Below, in pieces: positions 47,880 to 59,179 of a stretch of DNA of 64,000 nucleotides; position 1 is the stretch's first letter; every line of letters begins with the position of its first letter. Where the stretch lies: assembly GCA_012934845.2 (NCBI GenBank), contig WNNJ02003298.1, positions 62,001 through 126,000 on the forward strand, in the 5' to 3' direction. The notes under the pieces were generated by a model that was given only the letters and a program-made list of their open reading frames with translations, was not told the DNA's origin and ran no database searches. The DNA comes from Pomphorhynchus laevis. Taxonomy: Eukaryota; Acanthocephala; Palaeacanthocephala; Echinorhynchida; Pomphorhynchidae. Both the position numbers and the translations under genes were made by a program.

Positions 47880-50215
47880 AACAAGGATTAGAGGTCATCA
47901 GTAGAAACTAATATGTTATCAATATAATATGTTATAATATGTTATTATCATAATATGTTATGTTTTGGACCTTATTCCTCGATCCGACATAACAGCGGGG
48001 CCAAATTTAGAAAATGGGCAAATTTAAAGGTATTTTTGTTAATGTAAAATGAAAGAATTTTTATATTTTATATTTTTCTTTAAAGTTATAATTTTCATAT
48101 TGAATTTTTTGAAATTGTTGGTAAATAATATACGATAAGCATAAATTCTCCTTAACTAAATAATAAACGCGCATTTAGCTTGTCAGATATATACATGTTT
48201 CTTAACAATAATTAGTATATAGCCAACTTTATTTATATCATTGTGAATTTGTTAAATATATTTTTCATAATATATTTTTCAATCACTACTATGAAACTTG
48301 ACATTGCTGGACTTAATCAGTCCCATGAGATACAAAGAAAACACAATGAACGATATTGATTCATATTTTTGGTTGGAGCAAATAACGGTATTTAATTAAT
48401 AGCTTAAGCTATTATTAACTTATAGTGACATTGTGTTTCCTGCTAATTACCGAGTTAATCATAAGATTACAAACTTTTTGTAATACCTTTGACAATAGAG
48501 AGTTTATATACTGGTAAGCATTTTTAACGCAATGTATACGCTTACATTTAATAGTTTAATTGATAGCGTTAGCTATGGACCAACAGTCTTTATCAATAAA
48601 ATCTCTAATTACAATTCGCTAGAATTAAACGAACTTTTGTTGCCTTAAACATAGAATTGAACATTATTTGTCATTGATTATTTAAAATTGCGACAATGAA
48701 TACACAATTTTATTAACTTAAAATTTGGAACCAAAACTACAGATGGAGTAATAAAAATAATTTCAAATATAGGTAGGTTTCTAATTAAAGTTTGTAACTT
48801 CATCTACCAACGCTGATTTAATCTGAAATTACAAAAGATTTCAATTAACTTCAATTGAATGAAACGTTTCATGTTATTATTCATGCAATCAGTGGAGTCA
48901 ATTGAAAGTCATCCAACAATGGAAGGACAAAAACGTGAAACACAGTCCCTATATCAGCAGTTAATGAGGTTTACCAATACTGAAATGTACTGCTGTTGTT
49001 TTAAAGATAGGATTGAAAAAACATGCAGAATAAAGTTCTATAATTCCAAGCGTTTCATAATTTGTAGATTTCACTCAAAATACCGAGAAACTCAATACGC
49101 TATATTGGAATAATTAAATTTATATTTAAATCTACAATTGTTGCTTATATTATTTGTTGTTCTTGTTTAAATGTGTGCTATTTTAAATTTTATTAATAAA
49201 AAATATATTACATTAATACACAAATTCTGTACTATTTTTAAAAATAAATATTATTTCTGATAAATATTGGATATTACAGATATTTATTTTTATTTCAACC
49301 AACAAAATTATAACGAAGTTTAATAGCTCATAAAAATAAAATCATTAATTACATAATAAATACAATCCATTAATTATTAATCGGATTGTAAATAAGGCGA
49401 CGATTCATAATATTTCACAATTTAGATCCAATAGTTCGGTGGTACATGGCCGTATCATTATCAAGGATTATTTATTTAATATCTTTATCTCTTAGAATTT
49501 TTTTTAGTATTTTCTAAAAATTATTCTAAAAGATAAAGATATAAAATTGACTAATCCTTTTTAATGATATGGCCACGTGCCACCTAAATATTGGATCTAA
49601 ATTGAAAAACAAATAATTATGAATATTCGCCTTATTTATAATCAATGACAATTGGAGACACCTATTAACATCTGCTATATATTTATGTATATCCAAAATT
49701 TTATAAAGGCTAACGATCTATATTAGGTAGCGGCTTTGACATCGTACTTGTTGACCTGATCGACAGAACAAGTCGTTGGATTAATGCAGCACTACGCAAA
49801 ACTAGGAACGACTATCTTATAGATAAAATAACATCCACTACCGTTTATTGCACTACAACAAATTCTCTTCTCAACATTCTACTGATACACGAGAAGTGGT
49901 TGCTAAAGCATATGTGTATTGAGCAGTCGTGCCAATAACTGTCCACCTCGCACGACTTACTCCATTGGCGATTAGGGGAAGATAGTGGCTGAGAAAGAGG
50001 TTTCATTTTGATCCAATCAGAGTGGCCGTCTTCCAGGAAGGCCAAATCTTCCCTAGAGTAGAAAATGTGAGTCTGACAAGATTTAATTCCTACCTATCAT
50101 CGCAAGCTATCGCGATCCTTTCGATTATCTATAGAAGTCGCATATACTACCCCATACCAACAAAGCTCAAGGTCCTAGCAAAAATATTATACCTCTCTAG
50201 AGGGATCTGAACCAT
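47880..50215 (-). repeat. Right arm of inverted duplication, inner part
   Basis: Inverted copy of 19,860-22,990, including the fold-back MITE (49,391-49,634) and the 84-codon frame (48,859-49,113). It lacks the 790-bp segment of the left arm. Confidence 0.8.
48859..49113 (+). CDS. 84-codon ORF, copy of 21763-22017
   Basis: Open in both arms with two amino-acid changes; see the left copy. Function unknown. Confidence 0.25.
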   Translation: MKRFMLLFMQSVESIESHPTMEGQKRETQSLYQQLMRFTNTEMYCCCFKDRIEKTCRIKFYNSKRFIICRFHSKYRETQYAILE

Positions 50216-50225
50216 CCCTAGAGGG

Positions 50226-50450
50226 ATTACAACAAATTCTCTCCTCGACATTCTATTGTTACACGAGAGGTGGCTGCTAAAGCCTACCTGTATTAAGCAG
50301 TCGCGCCAACAATTGTCCACCTCGCACGACCTACTCCGTTGGCGATTATAAGAAGATACGTTGCTTAGAAAGAGGTTTTTTTTGATCAAATCAGAGTAGC
50401 TTGCTTCGAGGGAGGCCAAATCTTCCCTAGAGTAGGAAACGTGAGTCAGT
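50226..50450 (+). pseudogene. LINE-like remnant at insertion edge
   Basis: Diverged repeat of 49,850-50,075 (acaacaaattctctcctcgacattctattg...). It starts right after ctagagggat, which recurs at 52,665 on the far side of the 2.4-kb insertion. Confidence 0.4.
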
Positions 50451-50830
50451 ACCGTGACTTTAATAATCATCCATAGGCACCTTAACACACGCTTAAACAA
50501 TGTCTAAAGCTCGAAAAACAGAACTATTCTTAATCTGAATCATCAGAGGAAATTTAGCATACGCTCGGTGCATGGCAGTGCGTATTGCGGTTTAACTATG
50601 CATCAGGCACTAAATTCCTTTTAATAGAAATGCTGTTTTACAGGGACACTCTAAAGTGTACAAATATATAAAATATAATTTGTTGTTACACCTGCCCTGG
50701 GACACACAATGGTGTACTCGTAAATAAATCACTATGTTTTCCTCATGATGAGGCATAAACACCAGGCAGCATTCTATATATCCTCATCAGATCGCGTGTG
50801 TTAAGGTGCCTATGGATGATTATTAAAGTC

Positions 50831-50872
50831 ACGGTGCTGATGAGCTCCGTTAGAGCGAAACGCGTATACCGT
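50831..50872 (+). ncRNA. Minimal type I hammerhead ribozyme 1
   Basis: Helix I: ACGGTG (50831-50836) with TACCGT (50867-50872), one G-U. CTGATGA is 50837-50843, helix II GCTC/GAGC with loop CGTTA, GAAA 50857-50860. Helix III has only A-C with G-U pairs, the segment being ACGCGT (50860-50865), self-complementary. Cleavage triplet GTA ends at 50866. Confidence 0.82.
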
Positions 50873-51294
50873 TGTTGAAGTTTGTCGTTACATATAGGAT
50901 GACTGGGCATACGTAGCGACTTTGAATATTGCGAGAATAATTCGGTTCTATTTCTTGATCTGATGAGGATATATAGAATGCTGCCTGGTGTTTATGCCTC
51001 ATCATGAGGAAAACATAGTGATTTATTTACGAGTACACCATTGTGTGTCCCAGGGCAGGTGTAACAACAAATTATATTTTATATATTTGTACACTTTAGA
51101 GTGTCCCTGTAAAACAGCATTTCTATTAAAAGGAATTTAGTGCCTGATGCATGGTTAAACCGCAATACGCACTGCCATGCACAGAGCTTATGCTAAATTT
51201 CCTATGATGATTCAGATTAAGGGTAGTTCTGTTTTTCGAGCTTTAGACATTGTTTAAGCGTGTGTTAAGGTGCCTATGGATGATTATTAAAGTC

Positions 51295-51336
51295 ACGATA
51301 CTGATGAGCTCCGTTAGAGCGAAACGCGTATACCGT
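51295..51336 (+). ncRNA. Minimal type I hammerhead ribozyme 2
   Basis: Identical core and helix II to ribozyme 1, 464 bp downstream: CTGATGA 51301-51307, GAAA 51321-51324, GTA ending at 51330. Helix I ACGATA with TACCGT has one mismatch. Confidence 0.8.
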
Positions 51337-51499
51337 TGTTGAAGTTTGTCGTCACACATAGGATGACTGGGCATACGTAGCGACTTTGAATATTGCGAGA
51401 ATAATTCGGTTCTATTTCTTGATCTGATGAGGATATATAGAATGCTGCCTGGTGTTTATGCCTCATCATGAGGAAAACATAGTGATTTATATATATACT

Positions 51500-52660
51500 G
51501 TAGCTCTATAGGGCAAGCATCGCTCACCTTAACACTTCCCGTATTTTTTAAAAATATTCATGAAGAAGTTTGTCTGATGAAAGGAGAAGGCCTTGGGCTG
51601 GATCGGTAGTATAGGCCTTGACAGAGTTCTGGAGGAGTCACTATCCATACATAGTTATCGAGTCACTTAATCTCATCGATCAATCCTGCCTTGATGTGAC
51701 ATCAGGATCAGAAATCTATGTTCCAGATATCCTGGACTCCTGGGGCCACTTTTGAGCACTTCCAGATCCCACGCGCTACTCTCAACTCGGGTTTGTCAGC
51801 TTTCAACAGACAGTCAGAGAAAGGAGGTCGCCATCACAATGCTTTTAGTCTCACCGTTCGATGTTGCCGGCATCAACATAAGCGGAAGTATATTTTAACC
51901 AAGAAAGAAATCGATTACATGCCCTAAAGATCCGCGGCCCATTTCGATTGAAAACTCCATCATTTCTATTTACGAAAAAGCTCTTTCGTGTAGAATCCGC
52001 TACCATCTAAGTAGGCGTAATGTTATCCCACCTGGTATTCATGAGTTTGTCAAAGGTCGCTCGTTTCATTCAACAATAGGTGAAGTGCATCACTTTTGTC
52101 TGGATAAGAGTCATTAACTTGATGTAGATGTTTATCTTGACTTTTCCGCTGTATTTAACCGCGTCTTCATTCCATTTGTTGTCTCTTCTCTTAGGTCACT
52201 CGGTTTGCCTGCGAGAATTGCCAACAAGGTAGACAATTGGTGTACTGCAGTACACCAAGCGGGTTTTATAAAGACAACCCTGATGCTCGTCAGTTCTACC
52301 CTATTACAGGTGTGACTCAAGGTTCCCCACTTTCTCTTATCTTATATCTTGCTGCTTATATCGTACACTTTAAAACATTTATTTGCGATCAACATCTACA
52401 AGAGTGTACTATAGAGAGAGAGCTAAATTGGCCCAGAAACAAGCTTAACATCTGTCATTAAGTAAGAAAGCTTAGGTGCGCCTCTGGGGTACTTTCGCAA
52501 TCTCGACATTAATTTACTATTCTAGAGAACGTATTCGAGAGCAACGACTAAGGTTTCTTAAGCTCCTCTTTTCTAGATTACCTACCATAGTACGCCTCGA
52601 CTGGACCCTCTGGAATGTGAGATACCTTAGGTGGCACATACGGAAGGCGGCGCACTGGTG
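51500..52660 (+). pseudogene. Decayed LINE reverse transcriptase
   Basis: From about 51,950: RIRYHLSRRNVIPPGIHEF and KGRSFHSTIGEVHHF (fingers), DVYLDFSAVFNRVFIPFVV near 52,130 (motif A, Asp), LGLPARIANKVDNW, then in another frame GVTQGSPLSLILYLAAYI near 52,310 (motif B region). The YxDD motif is not visible. Many stops and frameshifts. With the hammerhead array it forms the 2.4-kb insertion in the right arm. Confidence 0.6.
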
Positions 52661-52662
52661 TA

Positions 52663-53621
52663 AGCTAGAGGGATCTGAACCATCTTGTTCGTCAGCATAG
52701 AATACTATTATTCGTCTGACTTCACTTCGTCCGACTTTCCTTTGGATTTATTGTTTGGCTCCGTGTTTTTGTACTTGTATATTTAACTCTGAGATTTTGC
52801 ATGTAAAAGAACAATTTATTTACTTATTTAATTTCATGAAAGTTCTATTTATTTTTATAATAATATTTATACACTGTATTGTTTCATACAGACCTAATTA
52901 AGGAGTTATTAAGATTATCTTTGCATGCTTTTTGCCTAAAATGTTATTTATTGCTTGTCTCCTTGTTTTTGTACTTGTATATTTAACTCTGAGGTTTTGC
53001 ATGTTAAAGAACCATTTATTCATTTAATTGAAAAAAAATAAAAAATTTCAAGCAATTTATTTCACATTTGTTTTTCTCGGCTAGAAGATAAGATAGCTGG
53101 TTAACTAGAAATTAAAAATAAACTTCAAAAATATGATTCATTCAATATTAATTATATTAATAATATATTAATATTATTAATATATTATTACATTTTAAAT
53201 AATAATTTATTACAAAGCAGTAAAAACTGATTCGCGCAAACGGACATTACTTCAATCAAACAAATCACTGTCTTCAATATCTTCTTTTCATTTTTTGAAC
53301 GTGCTCACTCACCGCTGGATGGTGGCTAGCAAACAGCAGTAAAAGTCTTTTGTCTCGTATATCTCAAGCAGATCGAAGAAACTGGCCAATATGATACATA
53401 AACGCTGCCGCAGCAGTCCTATACATACACTGTGAGATACCTGAGTACGTTAAGCTGATTCTGTTGCTATCCAAATCAGATCTTTTTCTGTATCAGTCCC
53501 AACATAACCCGTTATAAAAATATAAGAAAATGAAAGGTTCCTCGTTCCATTTGTACTATTCGTTCAGCGTAGTTTGAGTATTTTCTTCTTTGATGGTATT
53601 CATTACAGTGAATACCTTCGG
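52663..53621 (-). repeat. Right arm of inverted duplication, outer part
   Basis: Inverted copy of 18,908-19,870. It resumes after the insertion at ctagagggatctgaaccatc. The breakpoint at 53,621 joins to the same-orientation 177-bp border repeat (53,622-53,800). Confidence 0.8.
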
Positions 53622-53949
53622 ATTTTGGAAGTATATGATGGTGATAGATAATCATATTTACATACATTAAAAATTTAATCTTATACTCACCAAAAAGACC
53701 CATACATGAAATATCGAGAAGCGCGCGAATCCGTGCATGTAACTGAGTAGTTTATGGCCATGCTTGTAGGGAGTTATTGTAGTTCGGGCTCAATTCAGAC
53801 TTTGTTGCAAATTTCATTAAGCTCTTTAGCAATTGCATCTCGCATAATGCTATGAATGATTATTGCACTACCGGTTTTACGAGATAGCAAACGAATAATT
53901 TATGCAACCTCACAACAAGAACATTTTTCGAATATTCTTTTGTTGGAAA

Positions 53950-54895
53950 ATTATATCGCGCGACGATAGCGTCTTAAATTTATCATAATGATCATATTGA
54001 TTGTCTCATATATGTTGGTTTTGTGTTGAGCGATGTGGATGATTATTTTTGGAAAACGAATCCCAGCATATGCTTGTAATTCTCGCGTAGGTTTAAAGCT
54101 ATTGCGATTTTGGTAGCATTTTTTATTTTTCTTTGATTTGCTTCCAAGTTTCAAGTTAAGATCAGCTAAATTCCTTACCAGTCTTACCATCGATAAACGG
54201 ATCATATGCAAGCGTCGAAAATGTATATCCATCTTTTGCTATTTGGTCTAGTTTAAGCAAGCCAAGGCAACAATGTTATATAGATAAAAAGCAAATTAAT
54301 TTTATTTCGTCATTAATAGTTTCCAGTCTGAGAATAGTTGGTAGTAGACTATTTCGAATCCACGATGATAGCGGTTTAAACAACGATGAGTCGATCCGAC
54401 GGGTCCTCATCAGCTATGTTCATCTGTGCTGCATAGAGTTTCTAAACACATAACAAGCAATTTGATAATCGATATCAGCAATTTTTTATAAATCATCGAT
54501 CATTTTTGTCCATTTTGTTACTTTCGTTGTTACGTAGTTGCTATAAAACTGCCGGAACCACAGGATGATCCTAATATATTAATTCCTTCATCTATAACGT
54601 GAATACCATTTTCCGCGAACAACATTATCGAACTAGTGATATTTTTTTGAATGAACCAGCACCTTACATTTAGAAGTATCTATGTGGTAGCCATAGGGCG
54701 GACCAATTTCCTTTAGACTTAAAAAAATCTTGAGGACGCCATTGATCGGACCAACGCAAGTTGCGTCATCTGCGTACCACCTGTGTGTGAGCCAATCAGA
54801 ACATATCTGATGGTCTTTGATCATATGTAATGAGGCTGATGCGAAAGCAACCATCGCGAGAGAACATCCTCGAGTAAATCCTTTTCGGAAAAGAA
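53950..54895 (-). pseudogene. RT-family element, catalytic region
   Basis: Minus strand: FTRGCSLAMVAFASASLHMI, then LTHRWYADDATCVG (YADD at about 54,777-54,766), IGPPYGYHIDTSKCKVLV, NGIHVIDEGINILGSSCGSG, and further on a SSWIRNSLLPTI-like segment. This is the order of the same RT family as at 2.3 kb (TTQGDP-like, WYADDA, GP.YGY, LG...G). Stops begin after 54,540. It is the central part missing from the fragments at 17.4 and 40.3 kb. The frame 53951-54232 continues downstream in the minus sense without recognisable similarity. Confidence 0.65.
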
Positions 54896-55159
54896 TTGTT
54901 TATATTTATAAAGAGTAAAAATTTAAAATAAAAATCAATTTTTACGAATTGACTTAATAATATAATAATATCAATAATAATATTTTAATACATTATTACA
55001 CGATCCTTAGAATTAAAAGACGAAAGATTAGTTGAAGCTAGAATATTCACCAAATGTTGACGCCACTGTTCCAAAGGAATCCGGGAAGCAAGTTTACATG
55101 ATCTAGAGTGTATTATAATAATCAAATCAAAGTAATTACATAATCAAAGTAATCTACAA

Positions 55160-56515
55160 GGGTTCAGGGGACCCTTCGTGTAAAGACTCGTACAGGGGAA
55201 TAGTGCTACTTAATCATGCATATAAAGTTTTATCGAATTTAATGGCGTTGCGTTTGCTTCGGTTTCGTAGTGATTTGTTACCATCTGAACAATATGGGTT
55301 CCGTAGAGGTTATTCGACACTGAGTGCTTTTCAAATTCTAAGCTCAAAGGTTCTGGATACTATACGTCAGCACTCCTCCTTGTACTCAGTGTTTATCGAT
55401 TTTGCTAAGGCCTTTGATTCTATAGATAGAGCGTTGCTTTTGTCAAAGCTTCATAAATAAGTGAACGTTCATGGTGATTTTCTATTACTTCTCGAAAGGA
55501 TCTTAGCGCCTAGTTCATTACGAATTTTTGATGGCGTGAATTACTCCGAAATATTTACCACCAGTTGTGGAGTACAACAAGGAGATCCGCTTAGCCCGTT
55601 ATTATTCTCTATTTTTGGACCTTCCAAATTTTATTCGTTCATCAGTATCAGATGTTGCAACTATATTGTATGCGGATGATTTAGCCTTGATAACATTAAA
55701 TAAGGATAACGCTCAATTGGCGATTTCAGCTCTGTTAAATTATTGCGAAACTAATGGACTCATTATTAATACAGAAAAATCCAAAATTATTAAATTCAGA
55801 AAAGGTGGACCTTGTCGTCGTGATGACGTGCTGTATATCAAGGACAATATTTTAGAGTTCGTGCCAACATATAAGTATCTTGGATTTTTGCTTAGCTCGC
55901 GATGGTCATTCAAAGCGCATCTATTGAAACAATCTGCAAAAGTATTGAAATCTACGAATGCTGCTTCTAAACTTGGATTACTTTCGTTTGAGGGTGCGGT
56001 TAGTTACTTTAACATAATGCTGCTACCTATTTTGAGTTATGGAATTAAATGTTTCTGGACCGATTTGTTACCAACGGATTTTCAGATAATTGACAAATGT
56101 TTCTGGCGATTCATAAAGCGAGTGGTAGAGGTCTCGCCCAAAGCTTCCTCTACGGCTGTGGCCGTCCTTAGTAGATCAACACCCTTGTCAGTAAAAATAT
56201 TAAATGATTTACATCTTGACTCGACAGATACTTATTTAGAAAACCGATATCTCTTTGATTCCAAAGTCAGTAGATTAGATCCTGATATATTATGTTCCCC
56301 TGTTTACACACAATCAACTTGGAGGAACCCAAACTATCACAAACGTCCGCTTATCTGGCGTCTATCATTAGATGGCTATCATTCAAAATTTTGCATTATT
56401 CGGCTTCCTTTCCACTCTCGCACTTCCAGCTGTTATTGTCGATTTTGCTCATTATCTTGCTCTTCTCTGCTACATGTTTTTAAGTGTCCATACTTATCCT
56501 CTTTGCCATAAAAAC
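55160..56515 (+). pseudogene. 5'-truncated LINE: RT and Cys-rich tail
   Basis: It starts within the RT (DSYRGIVLLNHAYKVLSN) and continues SEQYGFRRGYSTLSAF, VFIDFAKAFDS (motif A), CGVQQGDPLSPLLFSIF (motif B) and TILYADDLALI (catalytic, near 55,664). The thumb has VPTYKYLGFLLSS. The end is GYHSKFCIIRL and a Cys cluster CYCRFCSLSC..C, stop at 56,509. One in-frame TAA at 55,458 and one frameshift near 55,611 break it; otherwise 55,567-56,511 is open for 314 codons, so it is rather young. No endonuclease or ORF1 remains. Strand-specific target-primed reverse transcription is the family role. Confidence 0.88.
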
Positions 56516-56632
56516 TTATTGACTAGGGACAGTTGTGCTTGTGATTAGCTTATGCATTTCATTGTACTAACATTACAGTTTTTATACGCAATGGTGGCTA
56601 CCTCACTTTATTTATTTTGTTTGATTATTTTG

Positions 56633-56695
56633 ATTACTATGCTACTGTTTCTGTTACTATGCTACTGTTTCTGTTACTATGCTACTGTTTCTGTT
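56633..56695 (+). repeat. 20-bp triplicate after LINE
   Basis: ttactatgctactgtttctg three times in tandem, just past the LINE coding end; some LINEs end in such short repeats. Confidence 0.75.
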
Positions 56696-56730
56696 TAAGG
56701 GCTTTTGTGTTACCCGAAGCCAAAAAATAG

Positions 56731-57065
56731 TTTGGTCTCTAATTACTTACCTCTTTAAAAGCTTTGCATAGAGTTATACTTTCATCTGCTTCTTCATTTT
56801 GGATATCGCGAATGGTATTATCAGACATTAAAACACTGTTATTGTTCACACTTTATTTTCTCGAATAGTTAGGACTTGGACGTTCTATACGCACGCATCT
56901 GTTTTTACACTCAGGTGCACGGCAGTTGAAACAAAGCCTCTTTGATTTTCCACATTTACATCCGACACATCTAGCAGCGGGTCCATTGCATGTACAACAT
57001 AATTCTTCACTTGAAGGTTTACCCTGGACCATTTTTGAAAATCCTTCGACGCTCAATTTTTGCAA
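56731..57065 (-). pseudogene. RT-family Cys-rich N-terminus, second copy
   Basis: Near-identical to 17,930-18,264: MQKLSVEGFSKMVQGKPSSE (one change, R to Q), the same Cys cluster, the same in-frame TAA. It is cut at about 56,731 within the WRPN segment by the LINE side. The duplicated block (56,731-57,420) also contains the hairpin and the hammerhead. Confidence 0.65.
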
Positions 57066-57102
57066 GTAGCTTTAATTGTGCGTTTAAGTTATAGCTTTGC
57101 CT

Positions 57103-57203
57103 AAAAGCACTGGTAAATGCCAGCGCAGGTCTCACTCTCTTTAAATTCATGATTAAAAGTTAGCCTATAAAAGAGACCTGCGCTGGCATTTGCCAGTGCT
57201 TTT
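57103..57203. repeat. 31-bp-arm hairpin, second copy
   Basis: Arms 57103-57133 and 57173-57203, same as at 18.3 kb. Confidence 0.85.
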
Positions 57204-57298
57204 GCCAATGATCTAATTTGGTGAAGCTGTAGTGCTAGTTCAACACTCTAGATGATGTTACTAGAAATTTTCTAGTACATCATGCACTGGATTCGTTG

Positions 57299-57380
57299 AT
57301 TGCTGTCTGCTAGTCCTCCTCTGCATCCATCAGTGGGGGGAACTTGCACTGATGAGTCATGGTGATGACGAAACGGCATT
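57299..57380 (+). ncRNA. Type III hammerhead ribozyme, second intact copy
   Basis: GTC triplet 57305-57307. Helix I closed: 57308 onward with 57348 backward. CTGATGA 57349-57355, GTCAT/ATGAC helix II 57356-57369, GAAA 57370-57373. Helix III 5' strand is TGCTGT here versus TGTCGT at 18.5 kb, opposite the same ACGGCA; both versions pair fully with one G-U each. Confidence 0.85.
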
Positions 57381-57420
57381 CGTCATTCTTTCGCGTCGGT
57401 CTTATATGACTACTAAAAAA

Positions 57421-57600
57421 TTCAAGCCACTTGAAGGTTTACCCCGGACCATTTTTGAAAATCCTTCGACGCTCAATTTTTACAAGTAGCTTTAATTGTG
57501 TGTTTAATTTATAGCTTTGCCTAAACTTCTCAAGTCGTTAGTCTGCAATTCGTTATTCTGCAAGTCGTTAATCTGCAAGTCGTTATATTAGATCCCAAAC
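57421..57600. repeat. Partial repeat of leader plus short tandem
   Basis: 57,427-57,530 repeats the start region of the Cys-rich frame (ttgaaggtttaccccggacc...). 57,530-57,590 has about four copies of a ctgcaagtcgttaat-like motif. Confidence 0.65.
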
Positions 57601-58579
57601 TTTTTTTCTAATAATATCAATAATAATATTTTAATACATTATTATTAATAATGATGATTAATTCATCTTCATTTTTTACGAATTGGCTAATAAATAATAT
57701 AATATTATTTGAATTGGGTCATGTCACTAACACATAGAATTGTGACTGGCAATCTTTGAACATACATGATTTAGTTATAATAATTATTCTCTCTACAATC
57801 TAAACAATTTGGCTTCTAAATAAACGAAAATTTAGCGTTATAAGCTCTTATTCAAAAAGTTTCAATTTAAGGAATCAAATCAAATAACTGAACCTACGTA
57901 TTTTGTACTTTGTAAATTAGAAACAATAGACAATTATATAAGAATTTTAATAATTTATATTTATATAAAGTAAAAATTTAAAATAAAAATCAATTTTTAC
58001 GAATTGACTAAATAAAATACGATGTATCATAATAAGGGTTTAAGTCATCAGGTGAATTTGATTTTCTACAACTGCAAAACTCAACACAATAAAACTTTAG
58101 TTAAACTTTATGTGTATGCTACTCCTTCATTGCCCTTTGCATCATCTAGAATTGAAATTATTTTTTCAAATTAAACAAAGTAGTTGAAATACATGATGAT
58201 CTAATCGTTTTGCTAATAAACTTTACTTTATTTGAACAATGATAAAATAATGTTATTAAATATTTGGAAAGCAGATCATTTAGCCCTATTTCTTTGAATG
58301 CAATATTATAATCCCCATTGCTCTACTAGCAAATCATCACCGATTATATTTGCATAATTTAAATAATTGTAATTGAAGCCTAAATCGGTATTCATTAAGG
58401 ACTCTATAAGACTATACATTTGTCTAATGCCATTTCTTGAATTTGTATTCATTTTTATAACAAAATCACATTTCGTTTTACAATTTTTGAATAATATATA
58501 GTTACATTTTTGAAATTAACGAAGCAAAAACGGTGAACAAAATTACACGGCAAAATCGACAAAAGCGATCAATAAAAAG
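57601..58579. other. Intergenic, AT-rich
   Basis: No gene. A weak dispersed-tail copy is near 57,990-58,060 (aattgactaaataaa, gtcatcaggtg). Confidence 0.5.
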
Positions 58580-59155
58580 CTAAACTAAACAAGATCTGGT
58601 ACGCCGGTTATTAAACCCATTGATTTCGTGTTCCTTGTCCGATTGTCTTGTATTATATTTTGTATAATTGTATTTAAATAATGTAAATATTGACGCGAAA
58701 AGCACGATTAGCGAAATGACTGATATGGACGCCGCAGTTCCGAATATAATTCTATATTGCCGTGCAAGTGTATGATTATCTGTAAGACAACGCAACGTGC
58801 TGTTATCGTTATCGCTAAGCAAACTGTCACTTGCTTCCAAATAGAAATTTTCATCCTCAATGTCTTCGTACTCCTCGCTATTCGGCCCAAATTTAAATTC
58901 CCCTTCGTAATTGTTGCTTTCGACCATTATTGGATTATCACTGATTAAATTATGGATTAAAGGTTCTGATCGATTAGCTATCGGAAATAAATTATGTTCA
59001 TATTCAGTATGTTGCGATGAATCTTCGTAATCCGTAAATCCCCAAGATACGGGTACCAAGTATCTATTATTTCCAGGCTGTGCCGAATGCTGATTGACCA
59101 ATTTTATTCGAACATTTGGGTTTTCAGTGTATAGTGTTAATGTACCATGTAATCC
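58580..59155 (-). CDS. Single-pass membrane protein, probable last exon
   Basis: An open frame of 196 codons from ATG 59170. A strong acceptor (ttgtctatattcaag) ends at 59156, so the exon may begin at 59155 with GLHGTLTLYTENPN and belong to a longer gene. The N-terminal ~140 residues are acidic and Asn-rich, with NxS/T sites at 66, 123 and 132 (numbering from ATG 59170). One hydrophobic segment (141-164) is followed by Lys residues and a basic tail ending RRTRSCLV. This fits an N-out single-pass membrane protein. No known family recognised and no upstream exon found. It lies in single-copy sequence, unlike most frames here. Confidence 0.5.
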   Translation of the reverse strand, partial: GLHGTLTLYTENPNVRIKLVNQHSAQPGNNRYLVPVSWGFTDYEDSSQHTEYEHNLFPIANRSEPLIHNLISDNPIMVESNNYEGEFKFGPNSEEYEDIEDENFYLEASDSLLSDNDNSTLRCLTDNHTLARQYRIIFGTAASISVISLIVLFASIFTLFKYNYTKYNTRQSDKEHEINGFNNRRTRSCLV

Positions 59156-59179
59156 CTTGAATATAGACAAAAATTTAAA

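Larger units (their letters stand above)
50452..51490 (+). mobile_element. Hammerhead array, Penelope-like or retrozyme
   Basis: An inverted partial unit (50,790 back to 50,452) meets, head to head, a complete direct unit (50,793-51,256) and the start of another (51,257-51,490). The period is 464 bp. Each direct unit has a type I hammerhead; the inverted unit is cut inside its hammerhead (gtcagtaccgtgac, about 50,453-50,466). No protein frame in the unit. Direct repeats with minimal hammerheads plus an inverted partial copy are the layout described for Penelope-like pseudo-LTRs; a small retrozyme is the alternative. Confidence 0.75.

Noticed and set aside
58708-58948. Frames overlapping the membrane-protein exon
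   Set aside because: Shadows of the 196-codon frame in other phases.
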